This document shows, one piece after another, positions 49,411-58,759 of a stretch of DNA of 64,000 nt. This stretch comes from Streptomyces phaeoluteigriseus. GTDB lineage: Bacteria > Actinomycetota > Actinomycetes > Streptomycetales > Streptomycetaceae. The stretch spans positions 1 to 64,000 of the forward strand of contig NZ_MPOH02000003.1 of assembly GCF_001896135.2 (NCBI RefSeq), read 5' to 3'. Under the pieces are notes generated by a model that saw nothing but the letters and a program-made list of their open reading frames with translations, was not told the DNA's origin and did no database searches. The translations under genes were made by a program, and so were the position numbers. Position 1 is the stretch's first letter, and every line of letters begins with the position of its first letter.

Positions 49411-49844
49411 AGCCCTTCCAGGGCGATCATGCAGCTGGCCAGGTCGAGGATTCTCCTTCTCGGCCCGAGGGTGTGTCGGTCGATCCTGGCCAGCAGATCG
49501 TCCAGGTCGGCGGTGGTGTACTTCCACCGAAACGGCTGTGCCGTCGCGTTGTGGCGGTCCTCGGCCTGGATCGAAGTCTTCTCATCCGCACTGATGACGT
49601 ACTCGTCCTCCCCAAGCGCCTCGCCATGCCAGGTCCGCGCGTACAGGTCCAGGACGCGTTCGGCCCTTGAGGCGAAAACCAGGATCGGTGATGAGCTCCA
49701 GGAGCGACACTGCTGCAGCGCGGTGAACGCGTGCGGGCGGCCCGAGCGCTTGCGATCGGCCAGGCCCGGCAAGCCCTGCTCGGCGAACAGCCCTTCCAAC
49801 GCCGCACCGTGTCCAGGTGCTGGCCGGTCTACCGGGCAAGCCAC
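49411..49844 (-). pseudogene. IS630-family transposase remnant with internal deletion
   Basis: GLPGLADRKRSGRPHAFT (N-terminal HTH end), then ERVLDLYARTWHGEALGEDEYVISADEKTSIQA (catalytic Asp in ADEKTSIQA). This runs directly into EDRHNATAQPFRWKYTTADLDDLLARIDRH, normally ~140 residues later. The middle, with the second Asp and the Glu, is deleted. Confidence 0.75.
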
Positions 49845-49995
49845 ACGTTGGTGAAGCCCTTGCCCCGGCCTTTGGCGGGGCGGTCGAGGTGGGTGCGGAG
49901 TAGATCAGCCTGGGGCCGGTGACCGTGCCTGGTGCAGATCAAGGATGGCCCATGCGTAATCGGTAATCTTCAGTTGCACCTCTGATCAGCAGATC

Positions 49996-50790
49996 TCACG
50001 CATGCCACAGGCTGTGGGCTGGCCGACTCTTTACCAGGCCTGGCCAAAGCGCTGCCTCGACGCGGCGCGCAGTGCCTTGAAGCGGAGCTACGAGCCTGGG
50101 GAGTTCTACCGCGCGTCCTGTAGCCATCACGATGCCGATGGCAGCGTGGCAAGTGCCCTGTGCAGACAGCACCGGAACCGCAACAGAGCAGGTGCCAAGC
50201 CGAATTTCTTCGCGTGTCACAGCGTACCCTTGCGCCCGGATCTGGAGCAGCTCTCGGCTCAGCCTCCCTGGCTCAGTGATAGTGAAGGCAGTGCGCCTCT
50301 CCAATGTTCTAGCCAGGTAGGTATCGCGAAACCAGGCTTCTTCGTAGGCCAGTATCACCTTCCCGACAGCTGTGGGATGAAGCGGCAACCGCCCGCCTAC
50401 CTGGGCAACCAAGGGCACACGACGGCTGCCGTAGAAGCGTTCAAGGTAGAGCACGTCGGTTCCCTGCCTGATCGAGAGATGCACATTTTCGCGTGTGAGC
50501 TCGAAGAGATCGTGCAGGTAGGGATGTGCTACCTCGGTCAGCTCACGAGCCGCGTGCTGACCAAGTTCCCAGATCCGAATCCCTACCTGGTAGCGCCCGT
50601 CCTCACCGCGTTGCAAGGCCCCCCAGGTGGTGAGTTCGGTTACCAGTCGGTGTGCAGTGCTGACTGCGACACCGCTGCGAGCTGCCATGTCGCTCAGTCT
50701 CAGTCTTTCGGATCCACCCTCAAATGCGGCAAGCAAGGCGAGTACCTTCGATGTCACGGTCTTTCCAGGCTCATGGCCGCGCATAGCCAT
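49996..50790 (-). CDS. IclR-family transcriptional regulator
   Basis: 264 residues from ATG 50790 (aagg four bases upstream; GTG 50808 and ATG 50784 are alternatives). N-terminal winged helix: VTSKVLALLAAFEGGSERLRLSDMAARSGVAVSTAHRLVTELTTWGALQRGEDGRYQVG. Effector domain: LHDLFELTRENVHLSIRQGTDVLYLERFYGSRRVPLVAQVGGRLPLHPTAVGKVILAY and GYAVTREEIRLGTCSVAVPVL. Intact and of normal length. IclR proteins usually regulate adjacent catabolic genes, but none remains beside it. The ligand is unknown. Confidence 0.88.
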   Translation of the reverse strand: MAMRGHEPGKTVTSKVLALLAAFEGGSERLRLSDMAARSGVAVSTAHRLVTELTTWGALQRGEDGRYQVGIRIWELGQHAARELTEVAHPYLHDLFELTRENVHLSIRQGTDVLYLERFYGSRRVPLVAQVGGRLPLHPTAVGKVILAYEEAWFRDTYLARTLERRTAFTITEPGRLSRELLQIRAQGYAVTREEIRLGTCSVAVPVLSAQGTCHAAIGIVMATGRAVELPRLVAPLQGTARRVEAALWPGLVKSRPAHSLWHA

Positions 50791-50808
50791 CACACCTTCA
50801 GTTCTCAC

Positions 50809-51239
50809 GACGACTCGGCGATATGGGAAGCCGCTCTTGCAAGCTGCGCCCAGGGCCTTCGAGGCTGGAATTGGCGTGCACAGACGGCACGTCGTAGGGT
50901 CTCTATGCCTTATCTAGTACCCATCAACTGGACTTGTCATGAGTATTGTCTGCTCAGTGAGTCCTCAGCTGATGTGGCACGAAATGGCCCGTTTATTTGT
51001 GATCTCGCTGCAGTATCGCCGCTAGGATGACATCGGCAATCCACTGCCGGCGAGTGACCAGCGCTGGCTTCGTGTTGGCGGACACATGCAGCCGCTTCTT
51101 CACGTGCACTACCGGTAGCTACGCGCCGACGCGCACGGACCCGACCTGCTGAGTAGCTACCGGATCACCAGTGGCCGCAGCGGCGTCGTAGACGTGTCGT
51201 CGGACCCGAGCCATCAGGACTCTCACAGTCACCGGATGG
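50809..51239. other. Region without a supported gene
   Basis: About 430 bp between the IclR gene and the next minus-strand gene. It includes AT-richer sequence (50900-51010) that could hold promoters. Nothing recognisable. Confidence 0.35.
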
Positions 51240-51776
51240 TCACGCGTCATCGCGACCACCTCTTGGAGGGCAGAGTGGGCTGACCGAAGCATGGGTGCAC
51301 AGCCACGGCTGGAGTGTGTCCCTGAGTAGATGCAGGACGGTTTCATGGCCTAACACTTCAGCGGCGCAGCGGAGCGTGCCGGCACCCGAGGCGCAACCGC
51401 TGCCAGCCTCGCATCTGCATCCAGGAAGTCCGTAGTGACCGTCCCCAGGCCCGTAGGGGTAGGAGTTGGTTGCACAGTCGAAGTAGGTCTGCATGGTTTC
51501 GTCGGTGGGGTTCTCCACGTACGCCCCCGCAGCCTTCAGTGTGGCGGAAATCCTCGGTGAATCGCCTATTGGGAGCAAGAGCGTCCCCACGGCGACGACC
51601 GAGCGTGCCAGAGTCTGGGTAGCCATCGCATGGTCGGCGCCATTGAGGACTTCGCGAACAATGGCGAGGTCGATGGTCTCCACCAAGGCGTCGATTCGAG
51701 TTGGCGGATTATTCTCATGGCAGTCGAGGATAGTAAGTAAAGTCGTGGCCAGTTTTAGCGAATAGTGTGAGCTCAT
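51240..51776 (-). CDS. Hypothetical protein
   Basis: A 178-residue protein: helical N-terminal part (SLKLATTLLTILDCHENNPPTRIDALVETIDLAIVREVLNGADHAMATQTLARSVVAVGTLLLPIGDSP). A Cys/Gly segment, YPYGPGDGHYGLPGCRCEAGSGCASGAGTLRCAAEVLG (residues ~106-143), holds four cysteines, CxC-x6-C plus one, a possible metal or disulphide site. Codon use is mixed. I do not recognise the family. ATG 51776 lacks a strong ribosome site. It could be a Streptomyces-specific accessory protein. Confidence 0.45.
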   Translation of the reverse strand: MSSHYSLKLATTLLTILDCHENNPPTRIDALVETIDLAIVREVLNGADHAMATQTLARSVVAVGTLLLPIGDSPRISATLKAAGAYVENPTDETMQTYFDCATNSYPYGPGDGHYGLPGCRCEAGSGCASGAGTLRCAAEVLGHETVLHLLRDTLQPWLCTHASVSPLCPPRGGRDDA

Positions 51777-52190
51777 GAGGTGGATGCCGACCGATCAAAT
51801 TGAGGACATGCCATCGGCAACGGGGCATGCAGGGCGGGGGAGGGAGTAGCGGTGAAATGCCCCACCGAGGTGGGCATCCGCTTTTTCTATTCTGGTGCTC
51901 TGTGCAGAGGATAAAGCGATGAGTATGCCCGTGTAGGCACGGGCTGACCTCGTGCAGGGTTGGTCGTGGCTCGCGCCCAGGTAGCTTGTTGAAGTGAGCA
52001 TGATAGGGCTGGAGCGCCGAGTTGGTTGTGGTGGGGTGCTGGATCACGGGGTTGTTGCCGACGGTGCATGTCGAACTTGTGGCTGAGGTGGGGCCGTTAT
52101 GGAGTGGACGGCGTCAGCCACGCCCGGCGGTTCGGCTTCGGTGACGCGTTGTAGGAGCCGGGGCGAAGCACAGGTTCATCGGGTTACTCC
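51777..52190. other. Region without a supported gene
   Basis: About 410 bp up to the left end of the TnpB element. Short overlapping frames only, no recognisable feature. Confidence 0.35.
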
Positions 52191-52200
52191 TTCGTGGATA

Positions 52201-52220
52201 CCCCCGGCTTCGGCCGGGGG
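52201..52220 (+). repeat. Left-end hairpin of the TnpB element
   Basis: cccccggc-ttcg-gccggggg, an 8-bp stem with a TTCG tetraloop, followed by aggaaacgaag. The right end has a hairpin followed by the similar ggaggaagtc. Left-end subterminal hairpins are the norm in IS200/IS605-type elements. Confidence 0.65.
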
Positions 52221-52337
52221 AGGAAACGAAGCTCCTGCGGTGCAGGGCAGGAAGAGCCGGTTCGCCGCCAGGGCGAACCCGGGTCCGCCTCCAACTGCCC
52301 GCAGTACGCACCAAATTGATGCGGTAGTTTGTGAACT

Positions 52338-53534
52338 GTGAGGGCCAGTCACGTGAAGCGGGCGTTCAAGTACCGCTTCTATCCGACTGATGCGCAGGCG
52401 GCCGAGCTGTCGCGCACGTTCGGGTGTGTGCGCAAGGTCTACAACCTGGCGCTCGCGGCGCGCACGGAGGCGTGGGCGCGGCAGGTGCGGGTGAACTACA
52501 ACCAGACGTCGGCGATGCTGACCGGCTGGAAGAAGACCGGGGAACTCGCCTACCTCAACGAGGTTTCCTCCGTCCCGCTCCAGCAGGCTCTTCGCCATCT
52601 GCAGGTGGCGTTCACCAATTTCTTCGGCAAGCGGGCCGGGTACCCGCGGTTCAAGTCGCGGAAGAAGTCGCGCAGGTCGGCGGAGTACACCGCCAGCGCG
52701 TTCCGGTTCCGGGACGGCGAGCTGACGTTGGCGAAGATGGTGGAGCCTCTCGACATCGTGTGGTCCCGTCCGCTGCCGGAGGGTGCGGTCCCGTCCACGG
52801 TGAGCGTGTCGCAGGACGCGGTGGGACGCTGGTACGTGTCCCTGCTGTGCGAAGACCCGTCCGTGCAGCCGCTGCCCGCCACCGACGCGGCCATCGGTAT
52901 CGACGCCGGCCTCGACCACCTGCCGACTCTCTCCACCGGGGAGAAGATCTCCAATCCCCGCCACGAGCGCCGCGACCGCGCACGCCTCGCACACGCCCAG
53001 CGCCGCCTCGCCCGCAAAGCCAAGGGCGACGGCGCGAACCGGGCCAAGGCGCGCCTCAAGGTCGCCAAGGTCTATGCCCGCATCGCCGACCGCAGGCGTG
53101 ACCACCTGCACAAGCTCACCACTCGGCTCGTTCGTGAGAACCAAACGATCGTGATCGAGGACCTCGCCGTTCGCAACATGGTGAAGAACGCCGGCCTGGC
53201 CCGGGCCATCAGCGATGCGGCCTGGTCGCAATTGCGGGGCATGCTGGAGTACAAGGCTCAGTGGTACGGCCGTGAGGTGATCGCGGTCGACCGGTGGTTC
53301 CCCTCCTCCAGGCTGTGCTCCGCCTGCGGCAGTCTTCGGCAGAAGATGCCCCTGCAGGTGCGTACCTGGACGTGCGACTGCGGGACGACCCATGACAGGG
53401 ACGTGAACGCGGCGAAGAACATCCTGGCCGTCGGGCTGACGGCGTCTGTCTGTGGAGCTGGTGTAAGACCTCAACGGAAAACTCCGGGCGGGCAGTCGGC
53501 GACGAAGCAGAAACCCCTACAGCGCGAGCCGTAG
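52338..53534 (+). CDS. tnpB: TnpB, IS200/IS605-type RNA-guided endonuclease
   Basis: A 398-residue intact protein. N-terminal FKYRFYPTDAQAAELSRTFGCVRKVYNLAL and the helical/WED part, then the RuvC core: GIDAGL (D189), VIEDLAVRNMVKN (E274), zinc finger CSACG ... CDCG (C327, C330, C346, C348), and HDRDVNAAKNI (D353/D355). All catalytic acids are present. TnpB uses an RNA from the element's right end to cut the donor site. GTG 52338 or GTG 52353 (MKRAFKYRFYP) could be the start. No TnpA is near, so this is an IS1341-type stand-alone copy that would need a transposase in trans. Confidence 0.92.
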   Translation: MRASHVKRAFKYRFYPTDAQAAELSRTFGCVRKVYNLALAARTEAWARQVRVNYNQTSAMLTGWKKTGELAYLNEVSSVPLQQALRHLQVAFTNFFGKRAGYPRFKSRKKSRRSAEYTASAFRFRDGELTLAKMVEPLDIVWSRPLPEGAVPSTVSVSQDAVGRWYVSLLCEDPSVQPLPATDAAIGIDAGLDHLPTLSTGEKISNPRHERRDRARLAHAQRRLARKAKGDGANRAKARLKVAKVYARIADRRRDHLHKLTTRLVRENQTIVIEDLAVRNMVKNAGLARAISDAAWSQLRGMLEYKAQWYGREVIAVDRWFPSSRLCSACGSLRQKMPLQVRTWTCDCGTTHDRDVNAAKNILAVGLTASVCGAGVRPQRKTPGGQSATKQKPLQREP

Positions 53535-53567
53535 GAATCCCCCTCCTTCAGGAGGGGGAGGAAGTCA
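53440..53567 (+). ncRNA. Predicted omega (right-end) RNA of the TnpB element
   Basis: In known TnpB systems the guide RNA overlaps the 3' end of tnpB and the right end, and its guide is the flanking DNA. Here the right-end hairpin tccccctcc-ttca-ggaggggga (53538-53559) is followed by ggaagtcaa, and the element probably ends near 53567. The guide would then begin tttcgtcgaccggctg. The 5' boundary is a guess. Confidence 0.45.
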
Positions 53568-54310
53568 ATTTCGTCGACCGGCTGTCGGCCTCCTTGGTGG
53601 GTCTGGGGTCTGGCACCGCTCACGACGTGCGGGCCTGCTGATTCGGCGTAGACCTCTCCATCATCACCTGCGCCATCGAGGGAGGTGCGGTCCCAGCTCG
53701 CGCGGCGGGCTGCACCATTGCGTGGGACGTCCGGCTGTGTTCCCTGGCCGAGGTCGTTGAGCACCTGGGCGTCAAGGGGCGGGCCGGGATCATCGACGGT
53801 ACGGAGATCCGAGGCTACCCAGCCGCAGGCCGCAAGGACGGGGACGAATTTGTCTCCAACAAGGTCAAGTAGAACGCAGTAAAGCCCATGATGCGGACGG
53901 ACACCGAGGGGCGTGTGCTGTTCTGCAGTCAGGTTCAGCCCGGCAACTGCGCCGACGTCACGCAGGCACGACAGCTGGGACTGGCCCACCCTGGCCGGTG
54001 GCCCTTTCATAGAGACGCTCGCGGATCCGGCTACGAGGGCATGGGACCGCCGCAGGCGTTGTAACACCACCGTCGGAAGTTCAAGAACGCTCCGGCTTGG
54101 TACGCGGGTCGGCACGAGCAGCAACGCAAGGCGCCCTCTTGCCGGAGCATCCGCGTTGAGCACGGCATGGCGCACCTGAAGAACTGGCTGGCTCTCACCC
54201 GTCACTGTGGCCGACGCGAATACATGAGTGACATCGTCCAAGCTGTCGAAGGCCTGCTCTCGCATCAACAGACCGCCGCTCTCGACGAAACCTCCGAGTG
54301 GGACGCCGAC
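53568..54310 (+). pseudogene. IS5-family transposase remnant with several stops
   Basis: Read in shifting frames: IAWDVRLCSLAEVVEHLGVKGRAGIIDGTEIRGYPAAGRKDGDEFVSNKVK, stop, PMMRTDTEGRVLFCSQVQPGNCADVTQARQLGL (second Asp part), and HGMAHLKNWLALTRHCGRREYMSDIVQAVEGLLSHQQTA, the standard C-terminus. Multiple stops and shifts show it is dead. It lies at the right end of the TnpB element, the likely insertion site. Confidence 0.7.
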
Positions 54311-54379
54311 AACACCGCCACCTCAATGCGTCACAGCCATGAGCCCCGCGACGGCTCGACCGCCAATGGGGAGACGCGA

Positions 54380-55710
54380 CTCGATCGCGGCTGTAGGACA
54401 ACGTCGGCGAGGTCGTCTGCGGGATCGGTGTACGACGAGCTGGCGGAGGTAGTCGTGGCCGAGATCTGGGCCGGGGTGGACATCGGGAAGACGCATCGTC
54501 ACACCGTGGTGATCAACGCGGAGGGCGAGCAACTCCTGTCGCGTCGGATCGTCAACGACGAGACGGAGCTGTTGGCGCTGATCGGCGACGTGCTGGCGTT
54601 ATCCGACGACGTACTGGGGGCCGTCGATCTCAATCACGGCGGTGCCGCTCTGATCGGCCTGCTCATCGCCTGTAATCAGCCCGTGGCCACCTCACTGGCC
54701 TGGCGATCCACAGGGCCTCGGCCACCTATCGGGCGAGGGAAAGACCGACGCGAAGGACGCCTTCGTCAGCGCCGACCAGGCCCGCGTCCGCCGGGATTTA
54801 GGGCTGCTCAGGCCGGTGACGAGATCGCCGTCGACCTGCGCACCCTGACCACCCGGCGCCTGGACCTTGTCTTCGACCGCACCCGGCAGATCAACCGTCC
54901 TCGGGCATAACAGCGAGAGAGCCTCCCCACGTTGGAACGGTCGTTGGACATGACCAACAAGACACCGGTGATGCTTCTGACCGGCTGCCAGACTCCGACA
55001 GCGATCCGTCGGACAGGCGCGAGGCGGATCGAGATGTGGCTGAAGAATCGCAAGGTCAAAGGCGCTGCCGTACTCGCCCGCACCGCAGTGGACGCCGTCC
55101 GGGCCCAGCACACTGCGCTTCCGGGCAAGCAGTTGGCCGCTGCCATGGTGGTCCGCCTGGCGAAGGGTGTGATGGTCCTCGACGACGAAATGACCGAGCT
55201 CGATGCCCTCATCGAGACCCGGTTTCAGCAGCACCTGCTGGCTGAGGTGATCCGCAGCCTGCCCGGCATGGGGGCAAGGCTGGGTGCCGAGTTTATCGCC
55301 GCTACGGGCGGCGACATGCAGGCCTTCGGCAGCGCGGACCACCTGGCTGGCTTCGCCGGCCTGGCTCCGCAGCCGCGTGACTGCGGCCGCGTCAGCGGCA
55401 ACCTGCACAGTCCTCGCCGCTACCACCGCGGCCTGCTGCGGACCCGGTACTTGTCGGTGATGGCCAGCCTGAAGTCTGCCCCTGCGTCCAAGGCGTACTA
55501 CTCAGCGGAAGAGAAGCGAGGGAAGGGGACACAAACAGGCTCTGCTGGCCCTCGCCCGCCGCCGTGTCGCCCTTCTGTGGGCGATGCTCCGTGACAGAAA
55601 GTGCTACAACCGTTCACTCCCCATCGTAGAGGCGCCTTGACATCAGCAATGGGAAGTCCGATCTTCCGCGGCATGGATCTGATCTGATCGTTCGTAGGAT
55701 CGGAGGCGAA
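54380..55710 (+). pseudogene. IS110-family element, frameshifted
   Basis: Frame one: VVAEIWAGVDIGKTHRHTVVINAEGEQLLSRRIVNDETELLALIGDVLALSDDVLGAVDLNHGGAALI (DEDD domain with the first Asp and Glu), then a shift after SLAWRSTG. GKTDAKDAFVSADQARVRRDL is recoverable in other frames. A later frame has RRIEMWLKNRKVKGAAVLARTAVDAVRAQ and LAEVIRSLPGMGARLGAEFIAATGGDMQAFGSADHLAGFAGLAPQPRDCGRVSGN with the catalytic Ser region. The sequence upstream of the gene aligns with that upstream of the 63.4-kb IS110 fragment. The inverse end motif cgttcgtaggatcgga lies near 55690. Dead copy. Confidence 0.75.
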
Positions 55711-56180
55711 GGCTAATGGTGCTCTGCTGGGACTGCACGGAGTCGGCGAGACCCACATCGCTCTTGGCTTGCGTTGTGGCCCGGCGGGGTCGGCTTCAAC
55801 CAGCGGCCCGACATCCTTGTGGTTGACGAGGTCAGCCTCCGCGAGGCTTCGGCCGCACGGTCCACCGCAGGTGTGTGGCCAGGCTGATGTGCAAGCACGG
55901 ACCTGGTCCAGCGGGCCTTCACCGCCAGTCAGCTGGGCGAGAAAGAGTGCAGCGACGTAACAAACGTGCAGGTCGGAGGCGTGGCTTTGCGTCGCTTGAG
56001 TCATCGATATCCGGTCGTGCCGGGTGCTCGGCCGGTCGGTAGCCTGGCACATGCGGGGGGAGCTCGTCATCCACGCACTGCGGACCGCGGATCGCAATAC
56101 ATCTCGGCCGCGTTCGCCCAACTCTGCGACCGGCACGGCATCCACAGAAGTATGGGTAGGGCTCCAGCTAGGGGTGTGCC
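55700..56180 (+). pseudogene. Small IS fragments: IstB-like (IS21) and IS3 OrfB-like
   Basis: Around 55715-55790 the plus strand reads NGALLGLHGVGETHIALGLRCG, a degraded P-loop of IS21 helper ATPase IstB (GVGKTHLA expected, Lys lost). Around 56080-56160, DRGSQYISAAFAQLCDRHGIHRSMGR is the central part of an IS3 OrfB. Both are only tens of codons long. Confidence 0.6.
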
Positions 56181-56634
56181 CCGGCTGAGAGCTTCTAGCA
56201 GTGAACGGAGCGAGGACTATGCACTGAAGAGTTCGTGCCGGTTTCTCACGAGGCTCAGGGTATGCCGGTGGGTCACACTGCCACGCCCGACACAGCGTGC
56301 TCTTCTGCTTCTCGCTCATGGAGTTCGAACGGCACCATCACGCAACAGTGCACATATCTCTTGCGGCATGAACCCCTGTATTCACACACGAGGGGCAGCT
56401 CAACCCGCACCCGCCCCACTACGCAAGCGGTCTCAGGCGGGTTTGAGTACTGAATACCTACGACTATCGCGCCATGTCATGGGACTCTATTGACGCTTCT
56501 ATCTCGCTAATCCTTCTGTAGACGACTTGCTCACGTTCCACCCATTTTCCGTGTACGTATTCTTACTCAAAGGTGCAGTCGGCAGAAGTTGCACCTATGG
56601 GAAATCAATTCGATGGGGTCGAGAATTGAAACGC
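56181..56634. other. Upstream region of the first secreted protein gene
   Basis: About 450 bp with falling GC. The last 120 bp (ttgctcacgttccacccattttcc and following, 56527-56634) are AT-rich for this genome and probably hold the promoter. No gene is supported. Confidence 0.4.
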
Positions 56635-58245
56635 ATGAAACTTGGCCGTGTGAGACGTATCGCAATAGTAACGTCTCTTGCTGTGAGCGCGTCAGCATTC
56701 TCTCAACCAGCGCGAGCTGATTTTAGTGACGACGTTGAGAAATATGCGACTTACGCTGGATATGTTGGTAAGGCCTACAGTGCATACCAGCTCTTTTTCG
56801 GCCACCAGTTGACCCTGCAGCAAGCAACTGATCAATTGCAGGCGTCCATAGAGGCTTCCCGGGATGTCATCCTTGCAGAAATCGGCCAGATACCCGAAAA
56901 TGATGTTCGGGCCTGCACAAGGGCTGCGGTCATCGAGCTCGGTGATATAGAAAACAAAAGCCCAGACAGTCTGCAGGCATTTGCCGTATCTACTACAGAG
57001 TGCGTCACGAAAGCCCAGTCCCACGTTGAAGGCCTCTCTTCGCTGCCTAATGTGGACGGAATCGGTTTTGCGCTAAACACGGTCGGGCCCATCGCTCTGG
57101 TTGCGCGATCGCGCGCTGGATTCAATACGACTCTCCTCAGAGAGACGCTTGTCGACACAAATAACCGCCTGATCGAACGACTTAACCCGTCTTGTAATCC
57201 GATACCCATTCCTGAGCATCCGATCACGGAATACTGGCTTCGCTGCGTAGCGTATAATGGCGACATAGGTCAGGTGAAAAAGAAGTTCATTACGAATCCT
57301 GGGACTTCTCTACCGTTCGAAGCATACGCTGTACCGCGAGCGACAGCCATGGCGCGCACGAGTTACGGGGCAGCAGCTAAAGCTCTGGTGAGATTGACCG
57401 GCCCGGATCCTTCGCTTGGATCTCCTCTTGCCCTTTCGTTAGGTTCTGGGCAAAAGCTTTCTCTATTCGGTGTCAGTCAAACCGGACGAATTCTAAATCG
57501 ATCCCAAACTGCACCGGCGAGCGACACTTGGTCGGGATGGAATGAAATCGGTGGAGAAATGCTGTCCATCGCTTCAGAAACCAATGGCGCGGGACAAATC
57601 GAGCTCTTCGGTGTCAATTCTGTCGGCGAAATCTGGCACAGAGTGCAAGCCACCTCTGGAACATGGTCTGCCTGGACCCAGATGGATGGCACGCTTACCT
57701 CTATTGCTCTGGCAAAAAACGGGGCCGGCAGGCTTGAATTGTTCGGAACAAATGAAAACGGAGATCTTTGGCACAGATATCAACTCCCTGGGACCGATCA
57801 GTGGTCGAGTTGGAATCTGATGGCAACGTCTATGTACAACGTCGCTGCGGACACCAATGCAGACGGACGCGTGGAAGTATTCTCTCTCGGAAAGAACGGA
57901 GAGGTCTGGCACCGGTGGCAGCTCACCGGAGGCGGCTGGTCGGCCTGGTCGCAATTCGACGGATATCTCAAGAATATTGCAGTGGCCCGCGACGAGGCAG
58001 GGGACCTGCATCTCTTTGGTACCAATCCGGACGGCAGAATCTGGTATAAGGGCCAACAGCCTGGCGGGTGGAGTAACTGGATATCGCTACCCGGGACACG
58101 CTATGGGGTAGCTGTTGAGCGTGGAGCTGACAATAGGCTCGAGCTCTTCACTGTTGATGCCAGTGGCAAGCCCTCCTATCGGACGCATAGCCGGGCGTCC
58201 GGTTGGTCTGAGTGGTCTGAACTCGATGGGAACCTCCGCCCGTAG
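56635..58245 (+). CDS. Secreted protein with helical N-terminal domain and tectonin/PLL-like beta-propeller
   Basis: 536 residues from ATG 56635 (MKLGRVRRIAIVTSLAVSASAFSQPARA, signal peptide, cleavage near 28). Residues ~30-250 form a helical domain (FSDDVEKYATYAGYVGKAYSAYQLFFGHQLTLQQATDQLQASIEASRDVI) with cysteine pairs. Residues ~265-536 hold about six tandem repeats of ~45 residues with the pattern W-S-x-W-x-x-[MFL]-x-G ... A-x-x-x-N-x-x-G-x-[LIV]-E-[LV]-F-G-x-N-x-x-G-x-[IL]-W-H-R, a lectin-like propeller. GC is clearly lower than nearby genes. A longer frame to 56527 is open but lacks a start context. It may bind glycans outside the cell. Confidence 0.82.
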   Translation: MKLGRVRRIAIVTSLAVSASAFSQPARADFSDDVEKYATYAGYVGKAYSAYQLFFGHQLTLQQATDQLQASIEASRDVILAEIGQIPENDVRACTRAAVIELGDIENKSPDSLQAFAVSTTECVTKAQSHVEGLSSLPNVDGIGFALNTVGPIALVARSRAGFNTTLLRETLVDTNNRLIERLNPSCNPIPIPEHPITEYWLRCVAYNGDIGQVKKKFITNPGTSLPFEAYAVPRATAMARTSYGAAAKALVRLTGPDPSLGSPLALSLGSGQKLSLFGVSQTGRILNRSQTAPASDTWSGWNEIGGEMLSIASETNGAGQIELFGVNSVGEIWHRVQATSGTWSAWTQMDGTLTSIALAKNGAGRLELFGTNENGDLWHRYQLPGTDQWSSWNLMATSMYNVAADTNADGRVEVFSLGKNGEVWHRWQLTGGGWSAWSQFDGYLKNIAVARDEAGDLHLFGTNPDGRIWYKGQQPGGWSNWISLPGTRYGVAVERGADNRLELFTVDASGKPSYRTHSRASGWSEWSELDGNLRP

Positions 58246-58347
58246 GCAGCGAGCAGAACCCCTACTTCCCGGGCGAGCCAGTTAGCGCGGACAGGCTGCG
58301 AAGGAATTGCCAGAGCTAAATTGGCGAGGGGTACCGCTTGTCGCATT

Positions 58348-58376
58348 GTGGGTCAAGCCGGCCTGGCTTGACCCAC
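58348..58376. terminator. Hairpin terminator after the first propeller gene
   Basis: gtgggtcaagcc (58348-58359) and ggcttgacccac (58365-58376), a perfect 12-bp stem with a five-base loop, ~100 bp past the stop at 58245. Confidence 0.7.
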
Positions 58377-58759
58377 GCCCGCCGAGTTGGGCTCGTGACG
58401 TTCACGCCGTGCCAGCAAAGGCGGCGTGTCCACTCGCTCCGGCGGATCCAAGCCATGGGAACGTCGCTGACGAAATCAACTGACCCAGTCAGATCGACTC
58501 CAATGCTGATGACTGTCAAGAAGATCAACAAGAGGACAAACGGGATGACCACGCACGCGGCCGAGGCTACCGGTCAGCAAAATGCGTTTCGCATGAGGAT
58601 AGGACCAGTGGGGTCCGTCGCAACCTGCTGCACTGACGCTCAGTGAGATTGCATGACAATGCAGCCCGCTGCGGGCACGGCATAGAGAGCACGAGGAACA
58701 GCCTTCTGCACACAAGCGATTCCAGACGGGTCCACCAAAGTTTTTAGCTATTAAGGTGC
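58377..58759. other. Intergenic region, nothing recognised
   Basis: About 380 bp upstream of the second secreted protein gene. The end (agtttttagctattaaggtgc) is AT-rich and provides a weak aagg ribosome site. No gene is supported. Confidence 0.4.
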
